From the NCBI GenBank assembly GCA_038143535.1, contig JAYQMD010000001.1, forward strand, positions 806,001 through 870,000: a stretch of 64,000 bases of DNA, read 5' to 3'. Positions 8,323 to 17,457 of this stretch are shown here, piece after piece (position 1 is the first letter of the stretch; every line of letters starts with the position of its first letter). The stretch comes from UBA7446 sp038143535 (lineage in GTDB: Bacteria; Bacteroidota; Bacteroidia; Flavobacteriales; Flavobacteriaceae). The notes beneath the pieces were generated by a model. It saw only the letters and a list, made by a program, of their open reading frames with translations, did not search any database and was not told where the DNA came from. Position numbers and translations under genes: made by a program.

Positions 8323-11055
8323 TTGCGCCTCGTACACAGTTTCTTATTGTTGCTACACGCCTTTGGATATGCCCAAAACGCCTATGACATTCACGTCAAA
8401 TGGAATGAGCCTTCTGCACCCCTATCAATTACCCAAAACATACGTTGGACAAACGATAGCTATGTACCTGTAAACACCGTTTACCTCTTGGACTGGAACC
8501 ACGCCTATTCGGATGCACGTAGTCAGCTAGGTTACTTTTTGGCAAATGAGTTCGATTATAAGCTGATACGTGCCAGTAAGAAAAACCAAGGATATACCGA
8601 TATTCAAGAAATTCACAGCAATGGGCTACAGCACAAATGGGAAAGACAGCCAGCAAAGCGAGAGGCCATCAAAATAAGCTTCGATGAAGCCATTGCACCA
8701 AACAGCTCTGTTGAATTTACGGTGGTGTATACGGTCAAGCTCCCCGATGCGAATAAATTTAGATACGGCATATCCAAGGATCGGTTGTTTACTTACCATT
8801 GGCATTTGGTTTTGGCTACAATCAATAGCGATGGCAGTTGGTTAGCAAACACTAATTTTGGTTTTGGCAAACCCAACAGCCCTGCTGCAGCAGTGCGATA
8901 TCAATTTGAAACAAATCAAAAGTTCGAATTGCTACTGCCAACGCAAAATTCAACCGAAGTTTCTCCGCTGCTAATAAGCAAGCCTGATGCGTTTCAAAAA
9001 ATTCCTTTCGGTCATGCAACGCTAATAACAGATATGATTTCTATGGATGAAACCACTGATTTGGCGTCATATTTAGAAAACATTGAAGCATTTTTAAGCC
9101 GCCACTTTGACAATGTAGATGCACAAATAATCTGGGCTCTTGAAGAAGACTACAAGGGCTATTCGCTATTGGCGATGGAATCACTACCCTCTTTTTTAAA
9201 GGCTTTTGACAAAGCACAAATGATAGAGTTAAAATTACTGAAAAGCCTACTGCATTGGCATGTATCCCAAAAATATGGGTAGACAGAAGACCAATCGGAC
9301 TGGCTTATCGACGGGTTGCCAAATTTTTTGTGGAATCAATATGTGCAAGAGCAATATCCAAACCTGGCCATGACGGGTTTTTTAAAAGAGTTACCGTTTG
9401 TTAAAAACTACCACTTCGTTCAAGCACCTTACCATAGAAGTTGGGAACTATCAGCCAATGTGTCTGCCAACAAAAACAGGGGGCAAGCACTCACCACTTC
9501 TAAAAACAGACTGACCCGTTACAACCGAAGGGTTGCAAATCCCAGTCGTGCCGCTTTGGCGCTCATGTATTTAGACCATTACATTGGTGGTGACATCCTC
9601 ACCCGTACAGTCAAATCCATTCCCAAGGGTTCGCTGTCAAATGCTGTTTTAAAAAAGGAATTGACACGAAAAACCGACAAGCCGCTAGATTGGTTTTTTG
9701 ACCATTACATTTATTTGGATAATAACATTGACTTAAAACTTAAAGGAAAAAAAATAATCGCCGAAATTTTACGGATTCGTATAAACAGCACCAATTCAAA
9801 AGTTGCGATTCCAATCAAAAAAATCTTGACCAACGGTACTGTGCAAACATCATGGATTTTAAGCAATGATTTGCCCTATGAGCAAGACTATAAAAACACT
9901 GAGATATCGTCGCTGACCATCAATAAAAACCACTACATACCAGAGCGCCAATTGAACAACAACACCTACCAGCTTGGCAATGGCCTGTTTCGCAACAATT
10001 TAAAATTACGATTCTTTCAAGATATCGCAGAGAGCGGAACCGCACTATTGCTCTACAGACCTGAGTTTGCCTATAATTATTACGACGGATTGTTAGGCGG
10101 TATTTCTATAGCAAACAGTAGCGTATTGGCCAATACGTTTCGCTTTAAATTTAGCCCACAGTATGGCATCAAACGAAAACAAATAAGTGGACTTGGATTT
10201 TTGATAGCAGATTTTTATAAGGAAAACAGCAGCCATTATTTGACCCGAATTAACCTATTCGGCTCATCATATCACTATGCACCTCAATTACGCTATACGG
10301 TCTTTACTCCTTCTCTAATTTTCTATTACCGCCCAAAGGGAATTCAAAACAAACAACGTTCATCCTTACAAATACGACACGTATCGGTACGCTTAGATGA
10401 TTTACCAGAAGCGGACGAACGACGGGGTTATGGCGTAAGTTTGGCTAGTTTTCAATCCCGAAAAGGCACTGCTTTGGACAACTTCTCGTATAAAGCCGAA
10501 GCACAAGTGGCCAGTAATTTTAAAAAGTTGAGTCTTGATGCTGAATACATTACCTATTACGCACCCAACCGAAGGTGGACCATGCGGTTATTTACCGGAA
10601 CTTTCTTGTCCAACAACGCAAACGACAACTATTACGATTTTAATGTATCGCGAGTCAATGATTATTTGTTTCAATACGACCTCTATGGGCGTTCGGAAGC
10701 CGAGGGTTTTTTCAGTCAGCAATACATCAAAGCTGAAGGGGCATTGCGCACCACAGGTAAACTTACAAGCGCCAACCAGTGGCTGATGACGGCACAGTCG
10801 GCGACGACCATTTGGCGATGGGTTGAAGGCTATGCAGAAATCGGCTGGGTTAAAAGCATGCATCAGAATGTTGAAACACATTGGGGCACGGGCATCACGT
10901 TTAATCTGGTTCCAGACTTTTTCGAAGTACATTTTCCCATCTACAATTCAAGCGGTGCTGTGTTCACAAACAATGCCTATCCCAAAAACATACGTTTTCA
11001 GTTGTCCTTACGCCCTGCCTCACTAGCCAAGCTATTTTCAAGAAGTTGGTTCTAG
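8323..11055 (+). CDS. Gluzincin-like surface protein with predicted beta-barrel end, interrupted by in-frame TAG
   Basis: A ~910-residue protein resembling a flavobacterial family related to M1/gluzincin metallopeptidases. It has a signal peptide ending near LHAFGYAQ, an M1-like beta-rich N-terminal domain, a peptidase-like middle (WLIDGL, then DWFFDHYI) and a strand-rich C-terminal half ending FSRSWF, which looks like an outer-membrane barrel. No HEXXH zinc motif is seen: the equivalent place reads LLHWHVSQKYG, so catalysis is doubtful. A single TAG at 9280-9282 splits the frame, and reading continues in the same frame with homologous residues on both sides. TTG at 8323 is the only plausible start, three bases after the LOG gene. 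The lesion may be a nonsense mutation or a sequence error. Confidence 0.75.
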
Positions 11056-11081
11056 CAGATTAACCCTACTCTTATTTTTCG

Positions 11082-11089
11082 TAAATTTG
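11082..11089 (+). promoter_or_regulatory. -7 box TAAATTTG upstream of the E1 gene
   Basis: An exact TAnnTTTG match ends nine bases before the ATG at 11099. The leader would be extremely short. No -33 TTG was found at the expected distance. Confidence 0.5.
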
Positions 11090-11098
11090 CTAAGCTTT

Positions 11099-13506
11099 AT
11101 GAAAACAGTCAATCTCGCTTCATCCAAAGGTACCTTCAATGATTTCAAGTCAGACGTACTCAACGACTACTATATTGTGGCACTCAGTCGACAGGTAAGT
11201 ATCTTGGGCAGAAAAGAAGTGCTTTCTGGAAAGGGGAAGTTTGGGATTTTTGGCGATGGTAAAGAACTCGCACAGATAGCCATGGCAAAGGTCTTTAAAA
11301 ACGGAGACCACAGATCGGGATATTACCGCGATCAAACCTTTATGATGTCTATCGGGGGATTAAAACCCAAACACATATTTGCAAGTGTTTATGGACACTC
11401 CGACCACATAGCAGAACCCATGTCCTCTGGAAGACAAATGGTGGGGCACTTTAATACCGATACCCTCGACATCGAAGGCAATCTCCTGCCGTTGGTGGAG
11501 AGAAAAAACGCTTTTTCAGATGTTTCGTGCACAGCTGCACAAATGCCACGACTGTTGGGCTTGGCACATGCTTCCAAGCTGTTTCGGAAAGTAGCATCCA
11601 TGAAAGATGAAAAGCTTTCTGACAGAGGAAATGAAATCGCTTGGGGTACTATTGGAAATGCCAGTACAAGCGAAGGTTTGTTTTTCGAAACTCTTAACGC
11701 CGCTGGTGTATTGCAAGTACCCATGGTCATTAGTGTATGGGACGACGGCTATGGCATTTCGGTTGACAACGCATTTCAAACTGTTAAGGAAAGTATTTCA
11801 GAAGCCATGCGTGGGATGCAACGTACAGACAACAAGGCTGGTATTGAAATTATTGAGGTTGAAGGCTGGAATTACCCTGCACTAATTGAAGCCTATACCC
11901 GTGCGAGTGAATTGGCACGAAGTGCGCACGTTCCCGTTTTGATACACGTACAAGAACTTACCCAGCCCCTCGGACACTCAACTTCTGGGTCGCACGAGCG
12001 CTATAAATCGGAAACGCGCTTGCATTGGGAAAAAGAACACGACTGTAACCTAACATTTAAAAACTGGATATTAGAAAAGAAAATAGCAACCGAGGATGAA
12101 CTTGATGCCATCGACGAAAAGGCCACAACAGCCGCCAAAGAAGCCAAAACAGCTGCATGGAAGGCATATTTAGCCCCTATTGATGAAGAACGGCAAGAAG
12201 CCCAACAGTTGGCAGAAGCGCTTATTGCAAACGCACAAGAATCTGACACACTAGCATCATTGGCCGCTGTATTGTTTAAAAAAAATCTGCCTTATCGCAA
12301 GCCCATATACGCAACTGTTCGTGAGCTCCTGTGGCAAACACGTAGCAATCCTACAACTAGCCGAAAGGCATTGCAAGCATGGTGGCAAGAAAAACAGCAA
12401 AACACACAGACCCTCTACAGCGATAAGCTTTACAATGAATACGACAACTCCGCTTTAAATGTCCCAAGCATTCCTGCCAAGTACAGCGAAGACGCAAACC
12501 TTGTTGATGGTCGAGTGGTATTGCGAGACAATTTTAAAGCCCTACTAGAACAACACCCCAAACTCTTGGTTTTCGGTGAAGACAGTGGAAAAATTGGTGA
12601 TGTTAACCAAGGTTTAGAGGGACTTCAAGCAATCTATGGAGAAGAACGTGTTGCGGACCGTGGTATTCGTGAAGCTACCATAATTGGGGAGGGCATTGGC
12701 ATGGCATTCCGTGGACTACGACCCATTGCTGAAATACAATATTTGGACTATGTGCTCTATGCACTGCAACTTATAAGCGATGACTTAGCAACCCTCCACT
12801 ACCGCACACGTGGCAAACAACGTGCTCCGCTGATTATCCGTACAAGAGGACATCGCTTAGAAGGTATCTGGCATTCGGGCTCTCCCATGGGCGGTTTGGT
12901 TAGTTTACTACGTGGTATATTTGTATTGGTACCCAGAAACCTTACACAAGCAAGTGGTATGTACAACACCCTGCTACAAGGACAAGACCCAGCACTGGTG
13001 ATTGAACCGCTTAACGGCTACCGCGTAAAAGAAAAACAACCTGAAAACCTGGGTGATTTTACTGTACCCCTTGGCATTGCAGAACAGCTTCGCACGGGTA
13101 ACGATATAACTCTGGTTTCATATGGGTCGACTCTCAGGCTTGTTGAAGAAGCTGCCGAAACCTTGGCACTAATGGGTATTAATGCAGATGTGATAGACGT
13201 GCAATCGCTAATCCCGCTTGATTCCACCAATATCATTGGCGCAAGTGTAGAAAAAACAAACCGGCTGTTGATTGTAGATGAAGATGTTCCAGGTGGTGGA
13301 ACGGCTTATATCTTAAGTCAGTTATTGGAAAAGCAAGATATTTATACGCATTTGGACAGCCAACCGAGCCTACTTACTGCCAAAGAGCACCGCCCGGCTT
13401 ATGGTACTGACGGGATTACTTCTCAAAACCATCAAAAGAAGATATCGTAGAAGCCTCCTATGCCATCATGCACGAGGCAAAACCAAATCAGTTTCCTCCG
13501 ATATAA
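11099..13506 (+). CDS. 2-oxoacid dehydrogenase E1, fused alpha and beta subunits (frameshift near 3' end)
   Basis: This is the thiamine-diphosphate-dependent E1 component that decarboxylates a 2-oxoacid, probably branched-chain, and hands the acyl group to a lipoyl E2. Alpha and beta subunits are fused in one ~800-residue chain, as is common in Bacteroidota. The alpha half has the region GTIGNASTSEG...WDDGYGIS in place of the usual GDG...NN pair. The beta half has VFGEDSGKIGDVNQG and IRTRGHRLEGIWHS. ATG 11099 is preferred to TTG 11087. Near 13412-13414 a GGG run appears to lack one G. With it restored the frame reads DGDYFSKPSKEDIVEAS and ends at TAA 13504-13506. As written, the frame stops at 13450. 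No E2 or E3 gene lies nearby. Confidence 0.88.
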
Positions 13507-13569
13507 AAGCGTTGTTTGTTATTGCGCAATAGTGAGTAGTTAATGGGTAACAGCTGTTGGTAATAGCAC

Positions 13570-13605
13570 ATCGATCGAGCCTACCGCAGGCAGGTGACTT
13601 TCGAT
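13570..13605. repeat. Imperfect inverted repeat in intergenic spacer
   Basis: ATCGA at 13570-13574 is matched by TCGAT at 13601-13605, enclosing CCTACCGCAGGCAGG, a REP-like GC-rich core. A third ATCGA follows at 13616-13620. The 117-base spacer lies between the convergent E1 gene and holA, so it could help termination. Evidence is limited to base pairing by eye. Confidence 0.35.
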
Positions 13606-13623
13606 AGAAAATTGTATCGAGAA

Positions 13624-14625
13624 CTAAGCAATATGACTTAACAACTCTTGCAGCACTTCTCCCTCCGAGGTAGGAACCGCATCAACGCCCTTAACGGCCA
13701 AATCAGCTTTTTTGATACTTTCCAAAATGGGTACTATTGATTTTAAGGGATAAAGCCTTGCAGCCTGCTCAATTTCACGTACAAAAAACGGATGAATGCC
13801 CAATGCTTTAGCAACTGCATCAGGGTTTTTGGAAGGCAAGCCGTGGTAGGTGAGCAATTGCATAAAATAGTTGTGCAAACTCCTGATGGTGCCCAATAAC
13901 GGATGTTGCCGTGGATGACGCCCAAAATAATGTGCAATGGTATAAGCTTTGGCCGTATGACCATTCCCAAGTGCTTTACGCAATTCAAAGTTGTTGTATT
14001 CTTTGCTGATACCCACATGCTGCTCCACATGGTCTGCACTGATGGACTCCCCTGCTGGAACAACCAAGCAAAGTTTGCTGACCTGGTTGTAGAGTGCACC
14101 CAAATCAGCACCCACACTATCTGCTAAAACCGCAGCGGCCTTAAAGTCAATCTTACGCTGTTGATCGCGCACGCGCTGCGTTATCCAAGCGGGAAGTTTG
14201 TCGTCATAGAGTTTTTTGGTTTCCACAACGGTTCCGTTCTTGGCAATGGCCTTATGGAGCTTTTTGCGCTTGTCTAATTTTTTGTTTTTATAACAAATCA
14301 CCAAAACCGTGGTGGTTTGCGGCTGTTCAGCATAGACCTCCAGTTTTTCGATACTACGACTGAGTTCATGCGCCTCACGTACCACAACCAATTGGTGGTC
14401 GGCCATCATAGGAAAACGCTTGCAAACCGATACAATTTGTTCGATGCTGGTGTCTTTTCCGTATAGTATGGTTTGGTTAAAATCGCGCTGTTCTTCGGGC
14501 AATACGGTATCGATAAGCAACTGACTCAATTGATCAATAAAAAAGGGCTCGTCACCCATCAAAAAGTAGATAGGTGTAAAATTTCGATCTAAAATAGCAC
14601 GCTTCGTGCTTGCGTATGCATCCAA
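13624..14625 (-). CDS. holA: DNA polymerase III subunit delta
   Basis: HolA is the delta subunit of the clamp loader, which opens the beta sliding clamp during replication. The 333 residues show the family's start IYFLMGDEPFFIDQLSQLL (residues ~19-37), a conserved RRF/KRFPMM segment, the ATPase-like region TTTVLVICYKNKKLDKRKKL and the C-terminal helical domain containing HHPLL-like RQHPLLGTIRSLHNYF. Identity between HolA proteins is low, but this pattern is distinctive. The first in-frame start is TTG at 14625, since a nearby ATG is in another frame. It is transcribed divergently from the HsdR-N-like gene, with only 29 bases between starts. Confidence 0.88.
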   Translation of the reverse strand: MDAYASTKRAILDRNFTPIYFLMGDEPFFIDQLSQLLIDTVLPEEQRDFNQTILYGKDTSIEQIVSVCKRFPMMADHQLVVVREAHELSRSIEKLEVYAEQPQTTTVLVICYKNKKLDKRKKLHKAIAKNGTVVETKKLYDDKLPAWITQRVRDQQRKIDFKAAAVLADSVGADLGALYNQVSKLCLVVPAGESISADHVEQHVGISKEYNNFELRKALGNGHTAKAYTIAHYFGRHPRQHPLLGTIRSLHNYFMQLLTYHGLPSKNPDAVAKALGIHPFFVREIEQAARLYPLKSIVPILESIKKADLAVKGVDAVPTSEGEVLQELLSHIA

Positions 14626-14654
14626 TTGAAAAATAATTTAGCACTTTTGTGGTC

Positions 14655-15104
14655 ATGCAAGCCTTGGCATTTCCGACTTTTAGCTTCACTACCAAAAGTA
14701 GCGAAAACAAACGCTTTATATTGGATCCGATCCGAAAAAAGTTTGTATTGCTTACCCCAGAGGAATGGGTACGCCAACACGTCATTCAAGATTTGATGGA
14801 TAAAGGCATCAGCAAAACCCGCTTGAGCATTGAAAAACAATTTGAGGTCATGGGCCAACAAAAACGCTTTGATGTGGTTGTTGCAGGCACCAATGCTTCC
14901 ATTGCGCTTTTGGTGGAATGTAAAGCACCCGAGATACCCATCACCCAAGCAACCTTTGACCAAATTGCCCGCTACCAATTGGTACTAAACGCCAACTACC
15001 TAATGGTCACCAACGGGTTGCAACATATTTATTGCCAGATTGACTATGACAAACAGGCTTATCACTTTATGCCCGACTTTCCCATAAAAGGACTTGCTTT
15101 ATGA
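14655..15104 (+). CDS. Orphan HsdR N-terminal-like (PD-(D/E)XK) nuclease-domain protein
   Basis: A 149-residue stand-alone protein resembling the N-terminal nuclease domain of type I restriction subunit HsdR. The core pattern is RFDVVV (about residue 75) followed by LLVECKAP (about residue 91), giving the D...E-x-K catalytic layout. The opening segment IRKKFVLLTPEEWVRQ is typical of flavobacterial homologues. No helicase, methylase or specificity gene is near, so this is not a restriction system. The gene lies between holA and a glycosyltransferase and overlaps the latter by ATGA. ATG 14655 is preferred over GTG 14649. The true function is unknown; a DNA-repair or housekeeping role is only a guess. 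Confidence 0.75.
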   Translation: MQALAFPTFSFTTKSSENKRFILDPIRKKFVLLTPEEWVRQHVIQDLMDKGISKTRLSIEKQFEVMGQQKRFDVVVAGTNASIALLVECKAPEIPITQATFDQIARYQLVLNANYLMVTNGLQHIYCQIDYDKQAYHFMPDFPIKGLAL

Positions 15105-16051
15105 CATCTGCCATTGCCATATTGAATTACAACGGAGCAGCATTGCTACAGCAATTTTTGCCCTCGGTATTGGAACACAGTGAAAACGCCAAGGTCTATG
15201 TAATTGACAACGCCTCAACCGATGATTCGTTGGCAGTGCTTGCGGAAGCTTTTCCTACTGTCACACCCATAGCGCTGGCTGAAAACACTGGCTATGCCGG
15301 TGGCTATAACAAGGGATTGCAACAAATAGATACCGATGTGGTTTGTTTGTTGAATTCAGACATTAAGACAACTTCTGATTGGCTATTGCCCATTAGTGCT
15401 TTTTTGGAAACCCACCCTGAGGTAGCCATGGTACAACCCAAAATCAAGGATTTGGCAAAGCCAGACCATTTTGAGTATGCCGGTGCCGCAGGCGGTTATT
15501 TAGACATCATGGGGCTCCCCTACTGCCGAGGTCGTGTGGGCAGGAAATGCGAAAAAGACAGCGGACAATACGATACCAATGCGCAAGTGACCTGGGCAAG
15601 CGGCGCTTGCTTGGTGGTGCGCAAATCTGTCTTTGATGCCTTGGGCGGTTTTGATGCTTCCTTTTTTATGCACTTTGAAGAAATAGATTTATGCCTTCGT
15701 GCACAAGCTAAGGGTCATCAGGTTTGGGCTATTGGCAACAGCGAAGTGTATCATAAGGGTGCTTCTAGTCTGGCGCAAGACAACCCAAGAAAGCTCCACT
15801 ACAACATACGCAACTCCTTGCTTACCTATACCAAAACATTGCCGTTAGCGTCCTTGCTGTGGGTCTATGCAGTGCGTGCCGCTTTTGATACCACGCTAAC
15901 GCTATTTTATATGGTACAACTAAAGTTTGACCACGTACATGCCATCATGCGTGCTTATGATGCTTTTTTTGCACATTGCCGCACGGCCTTCAGCCAACGC
16001 AGCTTCCTTCGAAACCCCCTTAAACGCTTTTCGGTATTGTTGGGGTTCTAG
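15101..16051 (+). CDS. Family 2 glycosyltransferase
   Basis: A GT-A fold glycosyltransferase that probably adds a sugar during cell-surface polysaccharide or glycolipid synthesis. Residues ~4-110 hold AIAILNYNG, VIDNASTDDS and LLNSDI, the last being the DXD-like site. The acceptor/catalytic region FMHFEEIDLCLRAQAKGHQV (about residues 186-205) matches the ED motif of this group. A C-terminal hydrophobic stretch (about residues 240-270) suggests membrane association. It starts inside the stop of the preceding gene (ATGA overlap), so the two are translationally coupled. The sugar specificity is not readable. Confidence 0.88.
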   Translation: MTSAIAILNYNGAALLQQFLPSVLEHSENAKVYVIDNASTDDSLAVLAEAFPTVTPIALAENTGYAGGYNKGLQQIDTDVVCLLNSDIKTTSDWLLPISAFLETHPEVAMVQPKIKDLAKPDHFEYAGAAGGYLDIMGLPYCRGRVGRKCEKDSGQYDTNAQVTWASGACLVVRKSVFDALGGFDASFFMHFEEIDLCLRAQAKGHQVWAIGNSEVYHKGASSLAQDNPRKLHYNIRNSLLTYTKTLPLASLLWVYAVRAAFDTTLTLFYMVQLKFDHVHAIMRAYDAFFAHCRTAFSQRSFLRNPLKRFSVLLGF

Positions 16052-16064
16052 TGCTACCACGCAG

Positions 16065-16086
16065 ATAACGTTTGCGTTATATTTTT
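16065..16086 (+). terminator. Possible weak terminator after the glycosyltransferase
   Basis: ATAACG and CGTTAT (16065-16080) form a six-pair stem with a TTTG loop, followed by ATTTTTG. It lies 13 bases downstream of the glycosyltransferase stop. The stem is short and AT-rich, so the call is tentative. Confidence 0.4.
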
Positions 16087-16121
16087 GTGTTTAGTTAAAC
16101 TGAAAAAAGGCACGGACAGAC

Positions 16122-16313
16122 CTACGCCCTGTTTTTTGCTACTTTTGTAGGCACTCTTCCCTGGTTGCCCATCCCGTCCATGTCAAGAACATCTACCTTG
16201 GATGGGGTTTGCTTTTTGACAGCCTTGTTTTGCTTGGAAATGATTCCAATTAAAAAGAACGTGTACACCAAAACAATACCCAATCCGACAAAAAACATGA
16301 TGCTATTTGTCAT
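16122..16313 (-). CDS. Small single-pass membrane protein (63 aa)
   Basis: A 63-residue protein of unrecognised family. Starting at the ATG at 16311-16313 it has one strongly hydrophobic helix (residues ~4-24, IMFFVGLGIVLVYTFFLIGI) followed by a basic, polar tail with KAVKKQ and a DMDGMG segment. Its ATG lies inside the last codons of the upstream 57-residue membrane protein, with the reading frames overlapping by 11 bases, which implies coupled translation. An earlier in-frame start at 16343 would overlap the neighbour more deeply and is not favoured. The function is unknown; an accessory subunit of a membrane complex is one possibility. Confidence 0.6.
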   Translation of the reverse strand: MTNSIMFFVGLGIVLVYTFFLIGIISKQNKAVKKQTPSKVDVLDMDGMGNQGRVPTKVAKNRA

Positions 16314-16476
16314 ATTTGCGTCTTTGTCTGATGGCAATGGCAAATCCCAAAATGGTAATGGGCCAAAGTCCTACATAGATGCCCTCTAGCTCGTTTCCCG
16401 TAAACCAAAGGTATACGGAATAGACAAAACTTAAAAAAGCCAAAATAATAGGATAATAGGTGTTTAGAAATTTCAT
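16303..16476 (-). CDS. Small two-helix membrane protein (57 aa)
   Basis: A 57-codon frame on the minus strand from the ATG at 16474-16476 to TAG at 16303-16305. It encodes MKFLNTYYPIILAFLSFVY and continues with a second hydrophobic stretch (GIYVGLWPITILGFAIAI) before a basic end RQRRKYDK. The layout is two predicted helices with a positive-inside C-terminus. The gene overlaps the start of the following 63-residue membrane protein. I do not recognise the family. Because it is short it could be missed by automatic callers, but the codon content and the coupled overlap support a real gene. Confidence 0.6.
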   Translation of the reverse strand: MKFLNTYYPIILAFLSFVYSVYLWFTGNELEGIYVGLWPITILGFAIAIRQRRKYDK

Positions 16477-16544
16477 AGCAATGAAGAATTGTGTTACAAG
16501 TTACTTAATTTTTAATAAGTTGGTGTTGAACCGTGTAGTACACA

Positions 16545-16588
16545 TAAAAAACACCTCGCGTTGTACATATAAAACGGGAGGTGTTTTT
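16545..16588 (-). terminator. Strong rho-independent terminator for the NTF2-like gene
   Basis: Read on the minus strand, CACCTC and GAGGTG arms extended by A/T pairs form an ~11-pair stem around a ~21-base loop, followed by TTTTTT. It begins 17 bases downstream of the stop at 16605. The flanking T-tracts on both sides mean it could act in both directions. Confidence 0.75.
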
Positions 16589-16604
16589 AGTAAGGTAACT
16601 TGGA

Positions 16605-17096
16605 TTACTCCGCGTCTGGAGCAACCGCCATCATAATACCCATGGCATCGCCATAATCACCACCGTTGATGATAAGTCCGTTTTCATCAAAAGTCATATA
16701 GTGATAGAACTTCGCAGCAAAGCTTTTGCCTGAGGCAACACTTGTTGCGCGCCAAGTACCGTAGGTACGTACACTTCCGTTGGGAAGGTTGGTTTCTGGA
16801 TCAACACCAGGTAAAAAGTTTTCTGGTGTATAGCTAATATCGTCCATGGCTGCGTGCCATCCGCCGATGTAAGCGAGCACTTCGTCTTTGGTGGTCATCA
16901 GCTCCGTGCCGTAGAATGCACCTTGATGTTCAACTTCATCAGCGTACATCGCAGATAATGCTTCCATATCCTCTGCTTCAAACGTACTAAACCATGTTTT
17001 GGCCAGTTCGACATTTGCATCAAAAGTTGGGTTTGGATTTTGTGTGCAAGAAGCTAGATAAAGGGCTGCTGTAAAAATTAATAGTATGTGTTTCAT
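16605..17096 (-). CDS. NTF2-like (SnoaL-type) lipoprotein
   Basis: A 163-residue lipoprotein with an NTF2-like cone fold, a scaffold used for enzymes and for ligand-binding proteins. The signal ends in a good lipobox, LASC, at Cys17. The pattern AKTWFSTFEAEDMEALSAMY (residues ~32-51), then a histidine-containing EVEHQGAF segment and a C-terminal beta sheet ending near FAAKFYHYMTFDENGLI, matches the SnoaL-like superfamily. No catalytic residues can be assigned. A strong hairpin terminator follows, and the upstream gene is 100 bases away, so it may be monocistronic. The function is unknown. Confidence 0.8.
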   Translation of the reverse strand: MKHILLIFTAALYLASCTQNPNPTFDANVELAKTWFSTFEAEDMEALSAMYADEVEHQGAFYGTELMTTKDEVLAYIGGWHAAMDDISYTPENFLPGVDPETNLPNGSVRTYGTWRATSVASGKSFAAKFYHYMTFDENGLIINGGDYGDAMGIMMAVAPDAE

Positions 17097-17196
17097 TTTG
17101 CTTTGTTTAATTGGTTACAATTTACAAAAAAATAAACGCAATGTATCGGAACAAGGCAAGCTTAACAATCAGCTAACACAAATACCCATTTGGGGA

Positions 17197-17427
17197 TTAT
17201 TTGCAAGCCCCATCTGTCCACTTCAGTACCCCTGCCGCACCAGCAACACAAGCGTTGCTGTAGGTCACTTCGTCACAACCGCAAACAGGCGTATAATCCA
17301 TCGTGCAAACGGTATCGTGAGTTGGATCGGTAAGGCAGTCTGTATTGATTACGTTAAGGTCGTCATTTGTACATGTAAAAGATAGCATCAATAAGGCAAA
17401 ACAAAGCACTAAGGGTATTTTTTTCAT
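17197..17427 (-). CDS. Secreted Kazal-type inhibitor-like protein
   Basis: A 76-residue exported protein with a single Kazal-type domain. The N-terminal hydrophobic signal (residues 4-18) precedes Cys19, which might be lipidated although the lipobox SFTC is poor. Six further cysteines at 31, 41, 49, 51, 60 and 75 frame the CTMDYTPVCGCDEVTYSNAC signature, ending with GVLKWTDGAC. Kazal domains inhibit serine proteases, and in bacteria such domains are rarer and mostly uncharacterised. The reactive-site residue cannot be assigned with confidence. The neighbours (NTF2-like lipoprotein, sterol desaturase) give no target. It may protect the cell against its own or competitors' proteases, which is inference. 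Confidence 0.8.
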   Translation of the reverse strand: MKKIPLVLCFALLMLSFTCTNDDLNVINTDCLTDPTHDTVCTMDYTPVCGCDEVTYSNACVAGAAGVLKWTDGACK

Positions 17428-17457
17428 GAGGTTAGGGTTATACCAAGGTAGAAAATA

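Noticed and set aside
14655..15104. Type I restriction-modification locus
   Set aside because: Only an HsdR-N-like nuclease domain is present; no HsdM, HsdS or helicase part is nearby.
16140..16147. TACTTTTG on the plus strand as a promoter
   Set aside because: It lies inside the minus-strand 63-residue membrane protein gene and no plus-strand gene follows; treated as a chance match.
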